This document shows positions 1 through 11,991 of a stretch of DNA of 64,000 nucleotides, one piece after another. Each line of letters begins with the position of its first letter. Position 1 is the stretch's first letter. The position numbers were made by a program, and so were the translations under genes. Source of the stretch: Voacanga thouarsii (Eukaryota; Streptophyta; Magnoliopsida; Gentianales; Apocynaceae); the NCBI GenBank assembly GCA_026120185.1, contig JANUWF010001491.1, positions 682,001 through 746,000 on the forward strand, given 5' to 3'. The notes under the pieces were generated by a model, which did no database searches, was not told the DNA's origin, and saw only the letters and a program-made list of their open reading frames with translations.

Positions 1-335
1 CTACTCAGCATTTACATAGCATTTCTAGACAGCATACATAGCATTTTCAGCTGGAAACTATTCAGCATCACTACTCAGCATTTCAAAGACTATTCCATTA
101 CAAGTCTTTTAGCATTTACACAATATTTTTAGCATCACTACTCAGCAACATTATGCATTTTTCATCTGAAAACTACTCAACATTTTCAGCATATCACTAC
201 TCAATTACTGCTCAGTATTATAGCATTTTCAGACAGTATACATAAGCATTTTCTACTGGAAAACAATTTAGCATTTTCAACATCACTACTCAGCAAAGGT
301 ATAGGAGAAGCATTTGTTAGTTAGTCCCCCCCCCC
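1..335. repeat. AGCATTT-rich short-period repeat, cut by window start
   Basis: The stretch is built from irregular repeats of ACTACTCAGCATTT and TAGCATTTTCAG with variants such as CAGCATAC. Spacing is not constant, so this is a degenerate minisatellite rather than a clean tandem array. It ends in a run of ten C residues (326-335) directly before the solo LTR. No reading frame is supported. The left limit lies outside the window. Confidence 0.7.
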
Positions 336-2631
336 TGTAACACCCCACTACCTAGGCCCGACAAGGTCGAGGATGTCGTCCCGTCCAAAGGATAAGGAGT
401 CATTATAACTAGGTCACACAATCAAAATAATAGAATAAAAATAATACTTTAAACCAAAAATTTATTACAAACCAAGAATTCAAAATAAATTCATAAATAA
501 AATTATCCACCCTCAACTCCCAAAGTATTACACAAAATAAATATCAGAAAATCTTCCAAGGCAGGCTACAACTAGCTACTCATCCCCACAGTAGGATCGA
601 CCTAAAATCATGGTAAAAAGGGTGATGAGATAAAAATCTTGGTAAGTCCGTGTGTGCTTGGAGTGTTCAGTGAAAACAGTTCGTGAATGCAAAGTGTGAA
701 ACCTTCGTAAGAGAAATACTAGCAAGCGATAAACAATAGTCAAAATCAAGAGTGGTGTTTTGGCTTTTCCAACCATACATGCTCAATAAAATTAACCACT
801 CAAAAAGGTGATTATGGGTTACCACACATTGGGCCCCATAACCAGTCAGAATGCCATACTTTGTGCAGACTGACAAAAAGTAGGTGATCGGCCTACCAGG
901 CAAGATACTCCTCCTTCTCTATACCCAAACAAAATTGATTGTCCATTCTGGCAATGCACAGTCATTTAACTAAAAACTGCTAGCTCGGACCGGCACGACC
1001 TACTGGACTGGCATCTCATTCGGGAATGACTCACCCCTCAGAGGTGGCCACCTACTGAGAGACTTATTCTAACCCTTCAAAGACTAGTTCTAACAGTCCA
1101 CCCTTATTGAGTACTCAACGTAACTTATCCCACTTAGGGAAAAATGAAATAAACATAGATCCACTTTAGAATAAGGATTTCCGAAGTTTGAGACAAAGTT
1201 GGTTTTAGAAAGAATTTTGAGTTTGGATAAAACTGTTTATTGATTTTCAAATAATTTGTTTGCTTGAAATAAGAAAGGAAATAATCCTCAGTTGCCTTTA
1301 CAGAAATGAGTGACCACGCACTCCATAATTGGCTTGCCATATAACCATTTTGCATCAATTAGGTTTTATGCGGGAGCTTACCTGATCCTTAGCTTGAGAT
1401 AAAATTAAGGTCTTCAACAGCTGACCTAACCCCGCCTGGGGTAAATATAAGCCATAATTAAACTCAAGCTAAAATTCACTTTCACAAATAAAACTAGCTC
1501 AACTTACTACAACCATGATCCTAGTGTCCCAAGCTTTAAGGCTAGATAATAAATAAAGGGTTTATAAGCTAAGTCAAATTTGATAGTTAAAATAATTAGT
1601 GTTTTGGGAAATAGGTACTAATAAGTTGAAGGTTTAAATTTTGCTAAAAATAAATTAGAGTTTATTTGTTGAAGGGTCCTAGGACCTAGATGTAATTATT
1701 TAAAATAATAATCTATTGATAATTAATTGTTAGAAAATAATTGGTAACTAAAATTAGTTGTAAGTAAATTTTAATAGGTCTTGATTAAAAGATAATAAAT
1801 TTTAATGGTATTTATGAATATAAGACTCACAAAATTAATATTTTACTTATTATGATTATTTATATAAAAGGCTTTATTTAATATTATTATTATATATAAT
1901 ATCTATATATTTTATTTTTGTAATAAAAGCTATCATTTATTTGACTAAAATATCATTATTTTATGTAAAAGACCAAATCTACATTTTTAGGGTTTTCGAG
2001 ATCTACTAGTGAAATTATAATATTAATCATTTTATTGATGAAATAAAATTAGCTTAGGGACAACTAGATCATGATCATATTTCCACTTGCTAATCACAAT
2101 CATGAACATATACTCTACTTCAATTTATCAAATCATCCAAATCATGAATAAAGGCATAGATCTAAATTTACCAAGACATTATCCAACTTCTACTAGCATA
2201 AACATACTCATGGCTTTAACAATCATACTTGAATATAAATCCTATTCACCAAAGGTGACATAATCTCTAACATACTTGAACACAAATACCACTCATGACA
2301 TGGAGACATGCACTAAACCCTAAAAACATCATACAATCAACCAAGACAATCAACTCATGCATCAATCCCATCTCCATCATATACACACATTTATTCATGC
2401 TTCAATCTCAATTCATCACAACAATACATGCTCAAACCTCAAACATAATCCATCTCCTTTCAATATTACTTTAGAGACATGAATCTAGAATTGAAAAAGA
2501 GAGTTGAAGGGGCTTACTTGATTGATGAGTACCTTGGAGGAGTTTCGAATGGATCTCAACTCCTAGGAGACTAGATTCGTCCAAGAGAGATGAAGAAAAC
2601 ACGGCCATGGTTAAAGTCACCATTCGGCCAA

Positions 2632-2652
2632 GAAAGAGAGAGCATTCGGCCA

Positions 2653-2683
<31 letters not shown>

Positions 2684-2698
2684 AAAGAGAAGAAGAGA
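2632..2698. repeat. GA microsatellite inside solo LTR copy 1
   Basis: Purine-rich (GA)n run interrupted by ATTCGGCCAAG and a GATA. A GA/CT run occurs at the homologous place in the other two solo LTRs (46148-46197; 56110-56154), so it belongs to the LTR family. Confidence 0.85.
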
Positions 2699-4311
2699 GT
2701 CCATTAGTATGATTATACACATATATGTTCATTAGAGATTGAAGTTTAGTAAAGATGATGTTGATTGAACAAGCTCACCTTGAAGGTATTCTTGAGCCTT
2801 CACCAAAAAATACTGGTTTCGATCCAAATAAGAGAGTTGGATTTTGGAGTTTGATGTTAAAAGTGGTATGAATGGATTTACGGTAGTGAGTAGGTGAAAT
2901 CTGGAATTTTTTTGAAGAAAATTGAAGTGGTTTTGGTGGCCTTAGGCGAAAGAAGGTGAGTAGGTGTTCTTGAAGGTTGAAGAGAATGGAGAGAATTTTG
3001 ATTGAAGCTGCTGAAATTCTGTGGGAAGGAAGTGGCCAAATTGTTTGAGGGATTTTGGCAACTGAATTTCTAGTTTGATAGGAAAATGAAAGGCTGGTTG
3101 TTTGAAATCCTAAAAGAATATTTTAGGAGATCAAATTTGGAAACAAAATATGGCAGAAAATCTTTGATCAATGGAGAGGTTTTTGGAAGCTGTAATGGCC
3201 GACTGTTGGCTAGGGATTCTGTTGGAATGAAAGCTGTTTGAAGCAGCTTAATGGTGGCCGAAAAGAGGGAGTACAATGGTGAAGGAAGGTCTGGTTGTTT
3301 AAGGGAAGTTTTATGGAAGTTTACTAAATTAGGATTGCTGGAATTTTGGTCTTCAATCAAGACTTGATTGGAGTAATTGTTGGAGATATTTTAAGGGCAG
3401 CCATGACTGGTTTTTTGAGCAGAAGGTTGGGGAAGACAATAGAGTTCAGTTCATGGCTGTTCAAGAAAAGTTTGAACAAAAAGATGAGGGAGTTTCGGTC
3501 AGGGCTGAAGAGGGAAACAAAGCTGGAAAAATTTATGTACAGGATTTTGCAAGTTGTTGGAATTTTCTAGGCAGCTTTTGCTGCCATTTCCCAGTCAGTT
3601 TGCAGAGGGTTTGAAGGGGATTTTAGAGGTCTTTCAAGGCTGGTTTCCAACCTTCTTTATGGAGGAAAAACGTAGCTAAGGTGCTGGGAGAAAACTAAAA
3701 GAAAACAGCTTGATTTAAGCTCACCTAAGCTGCGAATTTGCCCAGAAAATTTTCTTGTTTTGGACAGCATTTGTGCAGTCCAAATTTGACCATAAAATTT
3801 CAGATTCCAAGCTGGTCAAGAGAGCTATTTTCTGACAGCATTTGGGAGGGAATGATGGCTGAAAATTTCGACACCTTAAATGCACAAGAAGCTGAAAAAA
3901 TTCCAAATTACTTCATGAAGAAAATGAACATAGCTAGAGTGGGGTTTTGAAGGTTTAACTATGGAGTTTAATCTCTTGGGAACCTTCCCCAACTCGTACC
4001 CATTTTCGGTCCATAAGATGTCTTACACTTAGACATTTTTGAACCTTCAAAGCCACAGCACTTTACTGAAATTTTCTGGAATGAAATTGGCTAGAACAAC
4101 TTGACCAACCTAATGAATTGAGAAGTAGGAAAAACTAAGGATCAAGAAGGGTATGAATTCCCTTGGGAATTTTTGTAGGGCACAAGAGTAGGATTAGAAT
4201 ACTCCAATCATGTCTCCCCTAGGACAACACCTCTACCCTTCTCTAAAGCACACAAGGCTGAAAATACAACCTTCCCAAACAAAAATAAAATTTTATCATG
4301 CTAAAGCTCCA

Positions 4312-4380
4312 CTGATGGAATTTGAACCCAAGACCTCAAGAATTAATTCTAAAGCTCTAACCACTAAACCACATTAACTC
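4312..4380 (-). other. tRNA-like (SINE-head-like) segment in solo LTR copy 1
   Basis: On the minus strand this segment carries an A-box-like TGGTTTAGTGGTTAGAGC (4354-4371) and, about 26 bp on, a B-box-like GGTTCAAATTCC (4317-4328), in the order and spacing of a tRNA gene or tRNA-derived SINE head. Equivalent segments sit near the same end of the other two LTR copies. No intact acceptor stem was found by eye, so a functional tRNA is unlikely. Confidence 0.55.
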
Positions 4381-4900
4381 CTATTCTTATTTTCTTTCCA
4401 AAATATTTTTCCTATTTAATCCTCAAGCTATCTCCCTATTTTCACCTCAAACAAAAATTATTATTTTGCCCTTCTTACTCAATAAACATAATTGAGCCCT
4501 CGAGACTATAAAACACAAATCCAAAACACATAAAATCATATAAAAATATATTTAAACATACAAATAAATATAATATGCATCCCAACCCTCTTACTCTAAG
4601 GTTAGTTTCGACTGGGGTTTCACATCCCCCCTGCCTTTCCATCATTCCAACTCTAGCCCTTCCTTTTACTTGGATATGTATATGTCACAACTGGGTGTTT
4701 GGAAGGTTCAAGCAAAGCCAATCTATCATTATTCAGATAGAATAACTCCTGAAGACTGTTTAACATTCTAAAATAGTAAAGCATTTTTTAATAATAATGT
4801 AACTGTAGATGTAGCTTTTAAATGCATAATCTGTAGGAGTTTATAGACGTAATGCTAATCTATACATACATCCCATGTGTATGTATTATATGAAAGATTG

Positions 4901-5022
4901 TTTTTCACTGGGTCCCTTCCATTAACTAGTGCTCATCAAATGGTGTAATTATATTGCTAATTATTTTTCACTGGGTCCCTTCCATTAACTAGTGCTCATC
5001 AAATGGTGTAATTATATTGCTA
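4901..5022. repeat. 63-bp tandem duplication
   Basis: Two almost identical copies begin TTTTTCACTGGGTCCC at 4901 and again at 4964 and run to ATTATATTGCTA. Only the unit boundary varies. This looks like a recent simple tandem duplication. Confidence 0.95.
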
Positions 5023-5178
5023 CGTGCAATTAATTAATAGAGAGTAAATAAAGAAGAGTTACAGTAAAGTAGGAGGAGCTAAGTCTTGCAAGTTTACTTA
5101 TAAGAAATGAATAGTTGGGTGTCCAACTGAACAAGAAAAGAAAAGTTATACACTCATATTCTTCTAAAGTCTAGCCAC

Positions 5179-5180
<2 letters not shown>

Positions 5181-5222
<42 letters not shown>
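5181..5222. repeat. CT microsatellite
   Basis: Uninterrupted (CT)n run of about 42 bp. Confidence 0.97.
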
Positions 5223-5224
<2 letters not shown>

Positions 5225-5932
5225 AGCTGCATTCTTCCCAGGCAAAGCCAGTCAAGCTCTGGAGGAAAATACATGTAGAATGTGCAATATATCAACATAT
5301 AAAAGCATGAAAGATAGGTGAATAATGATTCTTAAGTCTCACCTTCCAAACTTTTCCTTCAATCTAATTCTACTGAAAAGTATCAAGTTTTCATATCCCA
5401 TTTTCTACTTCTCTTCCCTTCTGTAATCCACTAATCTACCAAACTATTACAAACAATCTAATGGAAAGATAAAAACCCACCCCACTAAACTCTTTCATTC
5501 ATTGCTTCCAAAAATTACTTGTTAATCCTAGCTACACAATTCAATCGGGTTATTGTAAGCTTAAGTACCATTGCATTAGATATATTCAAGAAAGTTGTTG
5601 TATTCTGACCTTATTAATGGGTTCACTTTTATAACTAAAATTACATCATGATAGAAAACAAGTCATATGCAAAATGGATTCAATATCTTAACAATTGCTA
5701 TCACAAGCAGAAACTAAAATAACTAGCTATTTTACCATTTCCAGTGCTAATATATTTAGAAAGTATACTTGCTCTTACAGGATGTAGTATAATCATCCTT
5801 AGAAAATCAATAACTACAACATAAAATGAAAATTGATCAAATTAATGAAGATTTGTTAGGTTCATGTTAATCACATAGAGAAGAAGAATCAATGCATAAC
5901 AATTGTACCAAATTAATTCTAATACACCTAAC

Positions 5933-6157
5933 TATGGGATATTGATATAGGTTTGGAGTCTGCATGGAGAATGTTGTGAACCAAAGGATAAATCCCGAGA
6001 GAAGATCAAGAAGTGAATCTAATGTGGAAGCAATGATAGCCAGTGAGCCACTCCTAATGGATGCATAAACTTTAGCAGCAAAAAGAACCATGTCTACTAT
6101 ATTTGATAACCGGATAGCAGTTGTTTCACTTCTAGCCAACTTTTCTTTTTCTTCTTG
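5933..6157 (-). pseudogene. Metal tolerance protein (Mn-CDF) exon, isolated fragment
   Basis: The minus-strand frame reads [12 protein letters not shown], then [20 protein letters not shown], then FSMQTPN and YQYPI. This matches the start of the membrane domain of plant metal tolerance proteins of the MTP8-MTP11 (Mn-type cation diffusion facilitator) group, which export Mn2+ from the cytosol into vacuole or Golgi compartments. The Asp residues of DSLLD fit the DxxxD metal site of the second transmembrane helix. The frame runs into non-homologous residues at both ends; a possible donor (GT) lies just below 5933 and intron-like sequence lies upstream. The next exon, expected toward lower coordinates, was not found before the solo LTR at 4624, so this is probably a gene fragment. 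A real exon with long introns is the alternative. Confidence 0.7.
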
Positions 6158-6169
6158 CATAAATGACAT

Positions 6170-7388
6170 GCAGCATCCTATGTTCTATCCACTCCTTAAA
6201 AAGTTATCATCTGTTTAAACTAAGCTACCTCTACAGAACCATATAGTATGTGAAAAAAGAGAACATGGGCATTTGTTGAAACAAATTGTGAAAAAAAAAA
6301 AACCACCACATAAGCAAATGCAAGTCAACTGCATCTGTTTAAAGTAAGAAATCACTTCATAGTACCAAGCTTGTTTATTGAAAAATAAATAACAAATGTA
6401 AGCAATTGTGAGGTAACAGAAAAGACAGATAAGATAGCATTCAATTATCCTTCAAAAAATCCACCACACATCAAGCATATGCCAAAGTGAGCAGGACCCC
6501 AGTGCACAGTTCTTGCTTCCCTAGAAGATTAAGGGCAAAGAACAAATATTCCTCCTCATTTTTAATCACCACTAATGCATCTATGAACCTTTACCTTCAA
6601 ATTGATCGGAGCCACTCACTGAAGAAGTAAACATTCTGCGAACTACATACTAGTATAATTTAGGGATTAATTCAACCATTAAAAAAAATGCACAAATAAT
6701 CTTGTAAACTATAAGTGGCATAAGACAAGGAACAACAACAAATAAACTATTCGCCTTCAGCTACACTTCATGGTAACTTCATTTGACAATCCAAAGAGAA
6801 CAACAGTGCTTCAACATATTAGTCCGGAAAGAAGAGAATTGTTGTTGCTTACATAACTTTACCAGGGAGAAAAAAATAAGAGAAATACTACGACAGTCCT
6901 TAACAGGAAAATGACCAGCATATCAAAAGGATATGTCTGTATTACCAGGAGTTAAGATCATAAAAATGATGCTAGAACATAAAAAATGGGTACCAACACT
7001 GGGAAATACAAGTGACAGCAAAGATAAAAGCCTAATTATTGAGGAAATATCAGTAAAGTCCAGGATGAATGCAGGTATCTTCCAGATAATGCTCCCATAA
7101 ATATGGTGTAAAGGTTGATAGGAACTGAACAGCAATACAAGGCACTAAAGAGACATGTAATTCTTGAATTATGACATCCAATCAACAAATGAAGCCTCTT
7201 TCATTCTATACTATTGGGTCCTCAGTTGCTATCCTAATAGCCACAACAAAGAATCAGTAATGAAGTGGGTTGAGGGGAGCTTAACACAGAACAAAGAAGA
7301 AGACACCATTGAAATCGAGACTAATATTCATCATATGCCAAAAATTGAGCAGAAAAAAAATTGGAAATCTCCATAATACAATTAAAAC
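6170..7388. other. Intron-like or intergenic stretch, no gene recognised
   Basis: AT-rich with many stops in all frames. The longest frames (6923-7135 minus and 7164-7376 plus, about 70 codons each) have no recognisable motif. It lies between two minus-strand exons, so it could be intron. Confidence 0.5.
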
Positions 7389-7470
7389 TTAAAGAAAGTA
7401 CTGATATTGACAATTCAAAACAGTAAAACAAAATAGAAAATTCCGTGTAGTCAAAAACCTAAAAAATAAC

Positions 7471-7718
7471 CTCAAATTCAAGACCCATTCCAGCCCATTG
7501 TCCAAGCGAGCTTCCAAAAACCCAGTCGTTGAAAAGCCTAAAGCTTTTGAGCTATGGCGTGCTATGGCTTCTGCCCAAGCTACATTGTCAATGTCGCCAT
7601 GCGAAGCCCGAAGGTTGGCAATGCATGTGGTCAGAGAGTGGAAGAAGGAAAGCACATTAAAGAGTATGACGAAAAGAAGGAGCGGTGATGCTGGGGTTTT
7701 ATGGGCAGAGTTGCCCAT
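7471..7718 (-). CDS. Unrecognised first exon with hydrophobic N-terminus
   Basis: An ATG at 7718 on the minus strand opens 82 codons that start MGNSAHKTPASP. A hydrophobic stretch at residues 12-28 (LLLFVILFNVLSFF) could be a signal anchor or transmembrane helix. The rest is soluble and includes GDIDNVAWAEAIARH. Coding similarity appears to stop at GAG|GTTATT (7471/7470), a plausible splice donor, so this is probably exon 1 of a spliced gene. The following exons were not identified, and linkage to the MTP exon 1.3 kb downstream cannot be shown. The family is not recognised. The 90-codon plus-strand frame over the same bases (7498-7770) is the likely shadow. Confidence 0.4.
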
Positions 7719-8399
7719 TGTGATTCCGCCGGTGATCGTGGTGTGGTTGAGTGGTGGCGGTAATCAGTGAGAAAGATAGAGGGTTAAGAAAGAAGAGAAA
7801 GGGCAACAGCTTTTGGTTACAGTGGGAGTCAAACCATGAAAGAGAGAAGATAGAGGCCAACGATTTCTAGCTGTGGCATAGGAGAAAAAAGAAAGGGAAA
7901 GGGAAGGGAAAATTTGAAAACAAAAATGTTTGTAAAATGTGGTACCCATACCATTTTATTTTTTTAACAAATGAGAAATTTAAAAAATAAATAACTTAAA
8001 TAAGTAAAATACCTTTAACATCCAAATTTTATTATACTTTTAACTCGACTGCTTAGCGGAGAGAGAGAGAAAGAGAGAAACATTTTTCCTTCTACTTCCT
8101 TCTTATTTAACTGAAATGAGAAAAAATAAATATTCTTTATTGAAGAAATGAGAGAAAAATATATAAAATATTTTTATTATATTAAATTTAAAATTATCTT
8201 GTATCATGTAAAAAACTTATAGTTTTTTTTTTTAATGTCGTTAATGGTACATGGGTATTGATATCTACATTTACAGATTCCTTAATTTGATTAAATTTTG
8301 CCTCAAAAAGTTTTTTTGATTAAAATTTTATTTTTTTGTCCATTAATGGTGCTAATGGTACATGAATATTATTTTATTATAGATTCCTTAAGGTAATCG
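7719..8399. other. Possible 5' UTR/promoter side, then AT-rich spacer
   Basis: The minus strand just above the exon is pyrimidine-rich (7790-7920), as in many plant 5' leaders. From 7940 on it becomes AT-rich with a GA run (8059-8080). No TATA box can be assigned with confidence and no other gene is seen. Confidence 0.35.
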
Positions 8400-10960
8400 G
8401 ATATTTTTTTCTACATAATCGAGCATAATCTTTAAGTCTATAACCTAACACATTTATAAAGATAACCATATCAAAATAACAATTCAACCATTAGATTTGT
8501 TAAAATTACTAAAAAACATTTTATGACCTAAATTGAAGGTAATCAGACACATTTTGCCATATAAAATAGTATAATCTCTATATAAAAGCCTATAAACTAA
8601 CGCATTTACAAATATAAGAACATCAAATTAACGATCCAACCGTTAGATTTGTTAAAATTATTATAAAAAATATTATGACCAAATTTAAAGATAATCAGAT
8701 ATATTTTACCACATAATCCCGAATAATCTCTATATAAAAGCCAAAAACCTAATACATTTTTAAATATAACTATATCAAATTAACGATCCAACCGTTAAAT
8801 ATATTAAAATCATATTAAAAAAATGTGTTATGATCAAATTTGAAGGTAATCAGATATATTTTTCCAGATTATCTAGCAAATCTCTATATAAAAGTCTATA
8901 ACCTAACACATTTATAAATATAAGTATATCATATTAACAATCCAACCGTTAAATTTGTTAAAATTCCTAAAAAAACATTTTATAACCTAATTTGAAGGTA
9001 ATAATCAGATATATTTTTCCTGATAATCTAAGCAAATCTCTATATAAAAGTCCATAACCTAACACATTTATAAATATAAGTATATCATATTAACGATCCA
9101 ACCGTTAGATTTGTTAAAATTCCTTTAAAAAAAATTGATGACCTAATTTGAAGGTAATCAGATACATTTTACCACATTACATAGTATAATCTCTATATAA
9201 AAAACCCATAAGCTAACGCATTTACAAAGATAAGGACATCAAATTAACAATCCAACCGTTGGATTAGTTAAAATTACTATAAAAAATATTATGACCAAAT
9301 TTAAAGATAATTGGATATATTTTACCATATAACCATGAATAATCTCTATATAAAAGTCAAAAACCTAATACATTTGTAAATATAACCATATCAAATTAAT
9401 GATCCAATTGTTAGATTTGTTCAAATAATAAAAAAAAAAGTATTATGACTAAATTTGAAGGTAATCGGATATATTTTTTCTGATAATCTAGCAAATCTCT
9501 ATATAAAAATCCATAACCTAACACATTTATAGATATAAGTATATCATACTAACGATCCAACCGTTAAATTTTTTAAAATTACTAAAAATATTTTATGACT
9601 CAATTTGAAGGTAATCGGATATATTTTTTCACATAATATAGTATAATCTCTATATAAAAGCCCATAAGCTAACGCATTTATAAAGATAAGGATATCAAAT
9701 TAACTATACAACTGTTAGATAAGTTAAAATTACTATAAAAAATATTATGACCAAATTTAAAGATAATTGAATATATTTTGCCACATAATCTCGAATAATC
9801 TCTATATAAAAGCCAAAAACCTAATACATTTTTAAATATAACCATATCAAATTAACGATCCAATAGTTAGATTTGTTAAAATTATAAATAAAAAAAATTG
9901 TTATGGCCAAATTTGAAGGTAATTAGATATATTTTTTCAGATAATCTAGCAAATCTTTATATAAAAGTCCATAACCTAACACATTTATAAATATAAGTAT
10001 ATAATATTAACGATTCAACTTTTAGATTTGTTAAAATTACTAAAAAACATTTTATGACCTAATTTGAAGATAATTAGATATATTTTGCCGCATAATGTAG
10101 TATAATCTCTATATAAAAGCTAATAACCTAACGCATTTACAAACATAAGGGCATCAAATTAATGATCCAACCGTTAGATTAGTTAAAATTACTATAAAAA
10201 GTATTATGACCAAATTTTAAGGTAATCGGATATAGTTTTTCACATAATCTTGAATAATCTCTATATTAAAGCAAAAAAACCTAATACATTTTTAAATATA
10301 ACCATATCAAATTAATAATCTAACCGCTAGATTTGTTAAAATCATTATAAAAAATTAAAAAAAAGGTGTTATGACCAAATTTGAAGGTAATTAGATATAT
10401 TTTTCTACATAATCTATCATAATCTCTATATAAAAGTCCATAACCTAACATATTTATAAACATAAGCATATCATATTAACGATCCAACCATTATTTGTTA
10501 AAGTTGTTAAAAAAATGTGTTATGACATAATTTGAAGATAATCGGATATATTTTGCCACATAATCTCTACATAAAAGCCCATAACCTAACACATTTATAA
10601 ATTTCAGCATATCAAAATAACGATCCAACGGTTAGATTAGTTAAAATTGAAAAAAAAGGTATTATGACCAAATTCAAAATTAATTGGATATATTTTGTAC
10701 ATAATCTATAATAATCTCTATATAAAAGCCAAAAACTTAACACATTTTTATATATACCATATCAAATTAACGATCCAACCGTTAAATTTGTTAAAATCAC
10801 CAAAAAAAAAAATGTGTTATGATCAAATTTGAAGGTAATTAGATATATTTTGCCATATAATATACAATGTAATCTCTATATAAAAGTCCATAACCTAATG
10901 CATTTTATAATGATAAGTACATCAAATTAATGATTCAATCGTTAGATTAGTTAAAATTGT
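8400..10960. repeat. 153-bp tandem repeat array, about 17 units
   Basis: Each unit contains ATCCAACCGTTAGATTTG, then TTTGAAGGTAATCGGATAT, then TAATCTCTATATAAAAGCC. The first motif recurs near 8481, 8630, 8781, 8937, 9094, 9247, 9398, 9551, 9704, 9857, 10010, 10163, 10316, 10478, 10618, 10770 and 10930, a mean spacing of about 153 bp. Units are diverged from one another, so the array is not recent. It lies directly inside a CACTA terminus, as subterminal arrays of large CACTA elements do. No coding frame is present. Confidence 0.9.
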
Positions 10961-11570
10961 AGAAAATGGAGTATCCGTCCTCATACAGTGGTCGCTAACT
11001 ATAATCACAAATTGGAGTGTACTAAAATTTATGTACTTCCACTTTCTATTTTTATTTCTCTTTGTTTGATTGCAAAAAGTCGATTTTGTTCTAGATAAAT
11101 AAAGAATTAGGCAAAGAGTGTACATAAGTAGTTGGTCCAAAAATATATATATAAATTAATAAAATAGTAATATAAAGATTTGAACACACAACCATTTGAA
11201 TATAAACAATTACCTCAACTATGATATCTAAGAAAAGCTTCCATTTTATGTTGATATTCTTTAATATTTGATAAAATAAGAAAAAATATGCTTTTTCCAC
11301 AGTTTAATGAAACTGTGGCTAATAAAAATTCTTTATCAATAATTTCAAATATCTGTGGCAAAAAGTTATTTTTACCCACACGATTTTTAAATCTGTGGTA
11401 AAAAAGAACTTTTACCTACAGAAATATAGTCGCAGCAAAATAAAATGTTACGAAAAAGGTTTATATGCCATGGAATTCAAAATTGTAGCAAAAAGCAAGT
11501 TTTCACCATAGTTTTTTTTATGTTGCAAATAAAAGTGTTGCCAAAAGCCCTTTTTTTTTTTTTTATAGTG
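10961..11570. mobile_element. CACTA (En/Spm-type) transposon terminus with subterminal repeats
   Basis: Read on the minus strand from 11570, the end is CACTATAAAAAA...GGGCTTTTGGCAAC, the canonical CACTA start. Inside it, CTGTGG/CCACAG-type motifs recur in both orientations (11296-11420), as expected of subterminal transposase-binding repeats. The element interrupts a pararetrovirus RT fragment; CTA (11571-11573) is a possible 3-bp target duplication. The opposite terminus and any transposase were not found, so the left limit is unknown and may lie beyond the 153-bp array. The minus-strand frames at 10922-11300 have no recognisable domain. Confidence 0.75.
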
Positions 11571-11955
11571 CTAGAAGTCTGATTTCATGTCAAATTTACT
11601 GTAAATGACGGCTTTAAAGGTTCGTTTAAGTAAGTCATGTTTATTAGGAATTGGGTATGTAATGCATTTTAAAGCTTTATTGAGAGGTTTATAATTAATG
11701 ATTAATCGAGGGCCATCTCTTTTTTTTCAGCATTATTATTCACATAAAAGGCAATACAAGACCAGGGAGAGCGGGATTCACGGATAATTCCTTTTGTGAG
11801 TAAGCCAAAAATTTCTTGTTTGCAAAATTCAAGAAGTTCATGATTCATTTGGATAGGTCTTGCTTGAGTAGCTATCATACTTTCAGTAAAGTTATCTATG
11901 TAGGGTAAACTAACAATATGTTGTTTCCTATTAAAAAATGTTGTTGGTATTTTAG
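11571..11955 (-). pseudogene. Pararetrovirus RT fragment, lineage 2
   Basis: The minus strand encodes the N-terminal part of a Caulimoviridae reverse transcriptase, including ARPIQMNHELLE, RESRSPWSC and FYVNNNAEK, followed by the region before the first catalytic Asp. The same segment of the main virus in this window (22600-22900) is clearly related but differs at many positions, so this is a second viral lineage. A frameshift follows NNNAEK. The C-terminal side is cut by the CACTA end and the N-terminal side abuts a plus-strand coat fragment. A copy lies at 29440-29824. Confidence 0.8.
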
Positions 11956-11991
11956 AACATATATGATTGTCTATATCTTGTCATAAGATAA

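Larger units (their letters stand above)
336..4624 (+). mobile_element. Solo LTR, 4.3-kb family, copy 1 (probable Ty3/gypsy)
   Basis: Starts TGTAACACCCC and ends GGGGTTTCACA, so it has TG...CA ends inside an imperfect inverted repeat of about 14 bp. The same ends, order and internal landmarks recur at 43416-48106 and, reversed, at 54232-60652, where 5-bp target duplications are clear. There is no primer site, polypurine tract, gag or pol, and the two ends are not direct repeats of each other, so this reads as a single long LTR left by LTR-LTR recombination. The flanks are C-rich (CCCCC left, TCCCC right), so the duplication is only approximate here. LTRs above 4 kb are known in gypsy lineages such as Ogre and Tekay; the lineage is not resolved. 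Small open frames inside (for example 3070-3360) are not credible genes. Confidence 0.8.
4625..5932. other. Non-coding stretch between solo LTR and MTP exon
   Basis: No credible coding frame. It holds a 63-bp tandem duplication (4901-5022) and a CT microsatellite (5181-5222). The exons that should follow the MTP exon on the minus strand are not recognisable here. Confidence 0.6.

Noticed and set aside
2471..2722. Frames across GA/CT microsatellites (also 24880-25080 and 55938-56282)
   Set aside because: Ser/Leu or Arg/Glu runs are translations of the dinucleotide repeats.
3070..3570. Short frames on both strands in solo LTR copy 1
   Set aside because: Not preserved in the homologous parts of copies 2 and 3.
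4312..4380. Functional tRNA gene
   Set aside because: Only the A- and B-box-like parts are recognisable; no acceptor-stem pairing seen, and B-boxes decay in the other copies.
336..4624. Mutator- or hAT-type DNA transposon because of inverted ends
   Set aside because: Two sister copies have exact 5-bp target duplications and TG...CA ends, not 8- or 9-bp duplications; LTR origin fits better.
8400..10960. CRISPR-like array
   Set aside because: Units are contiguous and diverged with no unique spacers; the context is a plant CACTA element.
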